From the NCBI GenBank assembly GCA_038258215.1, contig JBBSQC010000002.1, forward strand, positions 1 to 64,000: a DNA stretch of 64,000 nt. Direction: 5' to 3'. The DNA is from Fodinibacter sp038258215 (GTDB lineage: Bacteria; Actinomycetota; Actinomycetes; Actinomycetales; Dermatophilaceae). Shown here piece by piece: positions 59,645 to 64,000 of this stretch. Every line of letters starts with the position of its first letter. Position 1 is the first letter of the stretch. Under the pieces are notes generated by a model. It saw nothing but the letters and a program-made list of their open reading frames with translations, had not been told where the DNA came from and did not search any database. The position numbers were made by a program, and so were the translations under genes.

Positions 59645-60604
59645 ATGTCGCAGGGAGCACGACCGCAGGTGGGTCGTCGGACGGCGGTGGGGATCGCCGT
59701 CAGCGCGGCCGCCGCGACGTTGGCCGGGTGCGGGGTCCGGCTCGAGGACGACGCCCCCAGAGTCCCTCTGGTGCCCACCCGCTCTCCCGTGCCCTCCGAG
59801 ATCGAGCTCATCGCGCTGACTCGCGAGACCGACCGGTTGGCGCAGGTCGCCGCCCTGTCCGGTGGCCTCTCGGCCGACCTGGCGACCATCCACCGCCGTC
59901 AGCACGCCGTGCTGCGGACCACACTGGTGCGCGAGCAGGTGCCCCCCGATGGGCTGGACGCCACGCCCGCACCCGGCGGCAGCCCGTCGCCGAGCCCGAC
60001 CGGGAGCCCGCCGCCGAGCCCGAAGGGCAGCCCGACCGGTGTCGCGGCGCTGGCCGAGGAGGAGGCCCGCTCGGCCGCCGGATCAGGGGCCTTCGCAGGA
60101 GTCTCCGCGGACCTCCTGGCGCCGGTCGCCGCCCTGCACGCCCAGCGGTATGCCGCGGCGAGCCTCCTCTCCGGCGCGGCGCCCGGCGTGCCTGCGGGCC
60201 CCCTCACCGGCGACGACGTCGCCGCGCTGGCGGCCAGCACCGCGGCATCCATCTGGTTCCTCCAGGTGGTCGCCGCCCGCTCGACCGCGACCCGACGTGC
60301 TCGGGCCGATGCCACCCTCGCGGCGCTGAACGCCCTCTTCGCCGACCAGGTCGCCGGTGGTTCCAGGCCCCCTGACGCCCTCGGCCACCCGCTGCCCTTC
60401 CCGGTGGCGACCGCCGCCGACGCGGCCCGCCTCGCTCGCGAGTCGCTGACCGCGCTGCGTTCCGAGCACGGCACGGCACTCCAGGGCCTGGTGTCGGGGC
60501 ACGGCGCGGCCGGCGCCGAGGCCGCCACGCGCTGGCTCGGGACCGTCGAGGTGGAGGCGCACCGCTGGGGTGTCGCGCTCGAGCCGTTCCCCGGCCTGAC
60601 GTGA
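59645..60604 (+). CDS. Lipoprotein with ferritin-like (DUF4439-type) domain
   Basis: 319 residues from the ATG at 59645 (ATGs at 59633 and 59636 are also in frame). Signal segment with GRRTAVGIAVSAAAATLAGC, where LAGC is the lipobox. Next comes a Pro/Ser-rich linker with GSPSPSP repeats, then an Ala-rich helical domain resembling DUF4439 ferritin-like proteins (HAQRYAAASLL; TAASIWFLQVVA). Function unknown. Its stop overlaps the kinase start (GTGA). Confidence 0.8.
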   Translation: MSQGARPQVGRRTAVGIAVSAAAATLAGCGVRLEDDAPRVPLVPTRSPVPSEIELIALTRETDRLAQVAALSGGLSADLATIHRRQHAVLRTTLVREQVPPDGLDATPAPGGSPSPSPTGSPPPSPKGSPTGVAALAEEEARSAAGSGAFAGVSADLLAPVAALHAQRYAAASLLSGAAPGVPAGPLTGDDVAALAASTAASIWFLQVVAARSTATRRARADATLAALNALFADQVAGGSRPPDALGHPLPFPVATAADAARLARESLTALRSEHGTALQGLVSGHGAAGAEAATRWLGTVEVEAHRWGVALEPFPGLT

Positions 60605-61500
60605 GTGGTGTCGTCCTCCCGCCGGACTGGGTCGAGCGGGTCGCGCGATACCCGGCCGACGGCGGCCCGACCGGCAGCGACTGGGTCGCGACGGTGCCGC
60701 GCCTCCTCGACGAGGCCCTCGCCCGGTGGGACCTGTCCGTCGACGGTGCCCCTCGCACGGGGTGGACCGCGATCGTGGTCCCGGTGCGACGGGGCGAGGA
60801 GCGACTGGCCCTCAAGGTGACCTGGCCCCACCCCGAAGGACGCACCGAGCACCTGGCGCTGGGCACGTGGAACGGCGGCGGCGCGGTGCGGCTCGTGGCG
60901 GCCCTGCCGTCGGACGGTCTGCTGCTCCTCGACCGGCTCGACCCCGACGAAGACCTCAGCGAGGTGTGGACCGACGAGGCGTGTGCGGTCGTCGGCGGCC
61001 TCCTGTCGCGGCTGCACGTGCCCGCTCCTCCGCAGGTGCCGCGGATCGCCGCCTACCTCGCCCCGCACCTCGACCGGATGGCGCGGCGGGCCGCCGTACC
61101 GCGCCGGGTCGTGAGCCGCACCGAGGGGCTGGCTCGCGAGCTCCTCGGCGGGCCCGTGCCCGAGCTGCTGCTGCACACCGACCTGCACTACGAGAACGTC
61201 CTGCGGTCCCCCGACGGGAGGTGGCTGGCCATCGACCCGAAGCCGGTCGCCGGTCACCCGGGTTTCGAGGTGTGGCCCCTCCTGCGCAACCGCGCCGAGG
61301 AGATGGGCACCGGGGCCTCGCTGCGCTGGTCGGTGCGGCACCGTCTCGCCATCGTGGCCGAGGCGATGGGCGCCGACGAGGAGGAGGCGCGCGCCTGGAC
61401 CCTGCTGCGGGCCGGGGTCGAGGCGAGCTGGGCCAGCGTGGTCGAGGGCGACGAGGCCCTCACCACCTGCGTGGCCATCGGCAAGGCCCTCGACGACTGA
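60601..61500 (+). CDS. Aminoglycoside/hydroxyurea phosphotransferase-like kinase (APH(6)/StrB type)
   Basis: 299 residues. Kinase-like fold with the catalytic loop LLHTDLHYENVL and the following WLAIDPKPVAGHPGFEVWPL, as in the streptomycin 6-kinase/hydroxyurea-resistance family. Such proteins are common on actinobacterial chromosomes and do not prove drug resistance; the real substrate may be another metabolite. GTG start shares GTGA with the lipoprotein stop. Repeat copy B begins about 24 bases after its stop. Confidence 0.85.
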   Translation: MSGVVLPPDWVERVARYPADGGPTGSDWVATVPRLLDEALARWDLSVDGAPRTGWTAIVVPVRRGEERLALKVTWPHPEGRTEHLALGTWNGGGAVRLVAALPSDGLLLLDRLDPDEDLSEVWTDEACAVVGGLLSRLHVPAPPQVPRIAAYLAPHLDRMARRAAVPRRVVSRTEGLARELLGGPVPELLLHTDLHYENVLRSPDGRWLAIDPKPVAGHPGFEVWPLLRNRAEEMGTGASLRWSVRHRLAIVAEAMGADEEEARAWTLLRAGVEASWASVVEGDEALTTCVAIGKALDD

Positions 61501-61523
61501 GCCTGCTCTCCATCCATCCCGTC

Positions 61524-61601
61524 CCGGTTTATCGGGTCACCCGATAAACCCCGGCTCCCCCGGAGAAGGATTGTCGGGGTGGGCCCGGGGTTGTCGGGGT
61601 C
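61524..61601 (+). repeat. Dispersed palindromic repeat, copy B
   Basis: Perfect 11-bp arms GGTTTATCGGG/CCCGATAAACC (61526-61536, 61540-61550) around TCA, followed by a C-rich spacer ending GAGAAGG and two TTGTCGGGG-like blocks. Same order and orientation, relative to the upstream gene, as copy A at 8297-8375. It fills most of the 153-base gap between the kinase and the DUF255 gene. Confidence 0.8.
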
Positions 61602-61653
61602 AGCGGAGGGGATGCCGGGCAGCCGGGTGCGGGACACGGCATACCGTGGGGCG

Positions 61654-63639
61654 ATGGCGAACCGGCTCTCCCGATCCCTCTCCCCCTACCTGCTCCAGCA
61701 CGCCGACAACCCGGTGCACTGGTGGGAGTGGGGCGAGGAGGCGTTCGCCGAGGCTCGCCGCCGCGACGTGCCGGTGCTGCTCTCCGTCGGCTACGCGGCG
61801 TGCCACTGGTGCCACGTCATGGCCCACGAGTCCTTCGAGGACGACGAGGTGGCGGGCGCGCTCAACGCGGGGTTCGTCGCCGTCAAGGTCGACCGCGAGG
61901 AGCGACCCGACGTCGATGCCGTCTACATGGCCGCGACCACAGCGCTCACCGGTCAGGGCGGCTGGCCGATGACCTGCCTGCTGACGCCCGACGGTGCCCC
62001 GTTCTTCGCCGGCACCTACCTGCCGAGGGTGCAGTTCCTCTCCCTGCTGGCCCAGGCCGGCGAGGTGTGGAGCACCCAGCGCGACAAGGTGGTGGAGTCC
62101 GGGGCCACGATCGCCGCCCGGCTGCGGGAGGTCACCACTCCCCCGGCGCCGCACCCGATCGACGCTGCGGCCCTGTCCGAGGCGGTGGTTCGGCTGCGGT
62201 CCGGCCACGACGACGCCCACGGCGGCTTCGGTGGCGCACCCAAGTTCCCGCCGTCGATGGTCCTGGAGTTCCTGCTGCGCCACCACGCGCGCACCGGCTC
62301 GCCCGACGCGCTGGCCATGGTGCGCAGCACCTGCGCGGCGATGGCCCGGGGCGGCATGTACGACCAGCTCGCGGGGGGCTTCGCCCGGTATGCCGTGGAC
62401 GCGGGGTGGGTGGTGCCGCACTTCGAGAAGATGCTCTACGACAACGCGCTCCTCGCTCGTCTCTACGCCCACCTGTGGCGCGCGACCGGCGACGACCTCG
62501 CCCGGCGGGTGGCCACCGAGACCGCGGACTTCATCGTGCGCGACCTCGGCACGCCGGAGGGGGCGTTCGCGTCCGCGCTCGACGCCGACACCGTGGTCGA
62601 CGGCGTCTCGCACGAGGGCCTGACCTACGCCTGGTCACCCCACCAGCTCGCCGCGGTGTTGGGGAACGAGGACGGGGCCCGAGCCGCGGAGCTCCTCACC
62701 GTGACCGGCCCGGGCACCTTCGAGCACGGCTCCTCGACCCTCCAGCTACGAGCCGACCCCGACGATCCCGCCTGGTGGGCTGACGCCCGCACTCGGCTGC
62801 TGCACGCTCGCGAAGAGCGACCCCAGCCCAGCCGCGACGACAAGGTGGTGACCTCGTGGAACGGGCTCGCCATCGCGGCCCTCACCGACGTGGGTGTGCT
62901 CACCGACCGACCCGACCTCGTGGCCGCGGCCGGCCGCGCCGCACGGGTGCTGCTCGACACCCATGACGTCGAGGGCACGCTTCGCCGCACCTCCCGGGGC
63001 GGCCGCGTCGGCACCGCCCCGGGCGTGCTGGACGACCACGGAAACCTCGCCGAGGCGCTGCTCGCGCTGCACCAGGGCACCGGCGACCCAGCCTGGCTGG
63101 AGGCGGCCGAGACCATCCTGGGCCGGGCGCTCGAGCGCTTCGTCGACGACGACGGGGTCATCCACGACACGGCGCACGACGCCGACATCCTGGTGTCCCG
63201 GCCCGCGGGCCGGGCCGACAACGCCGAGCCGTCCGGGGCGTCCTCGCTGGCGGGTGCGCTGCTCACCCTGTCGGCGCTGACCGGGTCGACCCGCCACCGC
63301 GCCGCCGCCGAGTCCGCCCTCGCGGCCTGCGGCGGTGTCGCGACTCGCGACCCCCGCTTCGGCGGGTGGGCGCTGGCCGTGGCCGAGGCGGCCGAGGCCG
63401 GCCCGCTCCAGGTGGCGGTCGTCGGCGAGGGTGCTGCCGCGCGCGATCTGCTGGCCACCGCGACGGGGTCCACCTCCCCGGGCCTCGTCGTGGCGCACGG
63501 CGCACCGGACGCTCCCGGCATCCCCCTGCTGGCTCAGCGCCCGCTCGTGGACGGCGCCCCGGCGGCCTACGTCTGTCGGGGCTTCGTCTGCGAGCGCCCG
63601 GTGACCGACGCCGCAGCCCTCGCCGTCGCCCTGGGGTGA
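61654..63639 (+). CDS. DUF255/YyaL thioredoxin-domain protein
   Basis: 661 residues. The N-terminal thioredoxin-like DUF255 domain has SPYLLQHADNPVHWWEW and the redox-like CHWCHVM, followed by an (alpha/alpha)6-type domain (GGMYDQLAGGFARYAVD; PHFEKMLYDNALLARLY). Found across bacteria and in human SPATA20. Its biochemical role is unsettled. The ATG lies six bases after TACCGT (61642-61647), so it is probably leaderless. Confidence 0.93.
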   Translation: MANRLSRSLSPYLLQHADNPVHWWEWGEEAFAEARRRDVPVLLSVGYAACHWCHVMAHESFEDDEVAGALNAGFVAVKVDREERPDVDAVYMAATTALTGQGGWPMTCLLTPDGAPFFAGTYLPRVQFLSLLAQAGEVWSTQRDKVVESGATIAARLREVTTPPAPHPIDAAALSEAVVRLRSGHDDAHGGFGGAPKFPPSMVLEFLLRHHARTGSPDALAMVRSTCAAMARGGMYDQLAGGFARYAVDAGWVVPHFEKMLYDNALLARLYAHLWRATGDDLARRVATETADFIVRDLGTPEGAFASALDADTVVDGVSHEGLTYAWSPHQLAAVLGNEDGARAAELLTVTGPGTFEHGSSTLQLRADPDDPAWWADARTRLLHAREERPQPSRDDKVVTSWNGLAIAALTDVGVLTDRPDLVAAAGRAARVLLDTHDVEGTLRRTSRGGRVGTAPGVLDDHGNLAEALLALHQGTGDPAWLEAAETILGRALERFVDDDGVIHDTAHDADILVSRPAGRADNAEPSGASSLAGALLTLSALTGSTRHRAAAESALAACGGVATRDPRFGGWALAVAEAAEAGPLQVAVVGEGAAARDLLATATGSTSPGLVVAHGAPDAPGIPLLAQRPLVDGAPAAYVCRGFVCERPVTDAAALAVALG

Positions 63640-63650
63640 CCGGCCGCTGG

Positions 63651-64000
63651 CTAGAGCACCACGAGGCGGTATGCCGGGTCGCGCTCGGCCATCAGCCCCG
63701 CGGCCCGGGCAGGGTCCACCCAGGCCGCGGTCGCCCAGACATCGGCCCACAGCAGGTCCGGGCCGACGACGGTCGCGGAGCCGGGGCGCTCGATGCCCAG
63801 CCCGGTCCTCGGGTCCACGACGTGCGCGCCCCGTTGGGCGGCCCCGGACGTCGCCACCGCACCGCGCCGCAGCGACACCACGTCAGCGATCCGCCCGGCA
63901 CGGGTGGGGTCCTCCAGGCCGACCCGCCACGTCGGAGCGGCGGGGCCGAGACCTCGACCGGTCCCGACCGCCACGTCACCCCCGGCGCCGATGCTCCAGG
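63651..64000 (-). CDS. apbE: FAD:protein FMN transferase ApbE (5' part outside window)
   Basis: The visible 115 codons are the C-terminal part; the start lies beyond position 64000. SIGAGGDVAVGTG near the right edge and VVSLRRGAVATSGAAQRGAH, then VVDPRTG, are the ApbE signatures around the FAD and metal site. The enzyme attaches FMN to Thr in flavoproteins. TAG stop at 63651. Converges with the DUF255 gene. Confidence 0.85.
   Translation of the reverse strand, partial: WSIGAGGDVAVGTGRGLGPAAPTWRVGLEDPTRAGRIADVVSLRRGAVATSGAAQRGAHVVDPRTGLGIERPGSATVVGPDLLWADVWATAAWVDPARAAGLMAERDPAYRLVVL

Noticed and set aside
60601..61500. Calling the APH-like gene an acquired resistance gene
   Set aside because: Codon use and context look chromosomal, there is no mobile element, and such kinases are common in actinobacteria without proven resistance.

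Overview
The window is a very GC-rich (about 70% by eye), densely coded piece of actinobacterial chromosome. Conserved gene order (nadD-rsfS-gpgP, rne-rplU-rpmA-obgE-proB, rimP-nusA-ylxR-infB-rbfA-truB-ribF, comEA-comEC near leuS), GTG starts, 4-base stop/start overlaps and leaderless promoters suggest Actinomycetota, most likely Micrococcales of the Intrasporangiaceae/Dermatophilaceae type. The family-level placement is inference. Almost everything reads as core chromosome; there is no prophage, transposase, CRISPR array or rRNA.

Layout. 1-5.2 kb: competence genes comEC/comEA and a lipid operon (acyl-ACP desaturase, DegV-type fatty-acid-binding protein, PlsY). 5.4-8.4 kb: a MerR regulator fused to a VOC domain with a coupled stand-alone VOC protein, then a class V aminotransferase behind a SAM riboswitch. 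8.3-14.3 kb: a palindromic repeat element, an amidohydrolase and a complete spermidine/putrescine-type ABC transporter. 14.5-17 kb: a DrrAB-like exporter and a MerR regulator, whose promoter contains eleven CTTGAC hexamers running into a MerR-type dyad. 17-20.2 kb: leuS with a transcription attenuator and a Leu-rich leader peptide. 20.3-24.2 kb: a five-gene chain joined by 4-base overlaps (small Cys protein, DUF6895-like protein, glutathione peroxidase, phosphoesterase, Tag). 24.2-26.4 kb: tRNA-Ala, gpgP, rsfS, nadD and a small His-rich membrane protein. 26.4-26.9 kb: non-coding, structured. 26.9-38.2 kb: GT2 glycosyltransferase, proA, pdxY, proB, obgE, rpmA, rplU, rne and a DUF2344 protein. 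38.3-44.1 kb: a 1908-residue LAxTG surface protein. 44.1-50.8 kb: TIGR03960-type radical SAM protein, DinB protein, flavin disulfide reductase, protein-isoaspartate methyltransferase and acyl-CoA ligase. 50.9-59.5 kb: rodA/ftsW-like gene and the ribF-to-rimP translation block. 59.6-64 kb: lipoprotein, APH-like kinase, a second copy of the palindromic repeat, a DUF255 thioredoxin-domain protein and the end of apbE.

The most notable regulation is not in the proteins. It comprises the leuS attenuator with three consecutive Leu codons, the hexamer tract feeding a MerR operator, the SAM riboswitch on an aminotransferase, a two-copy dispersed 3'-side palindromic element, and about a dozen near-identical leaderless promoters in which a -10 hexamer lies 6-7 bases before the start codon.
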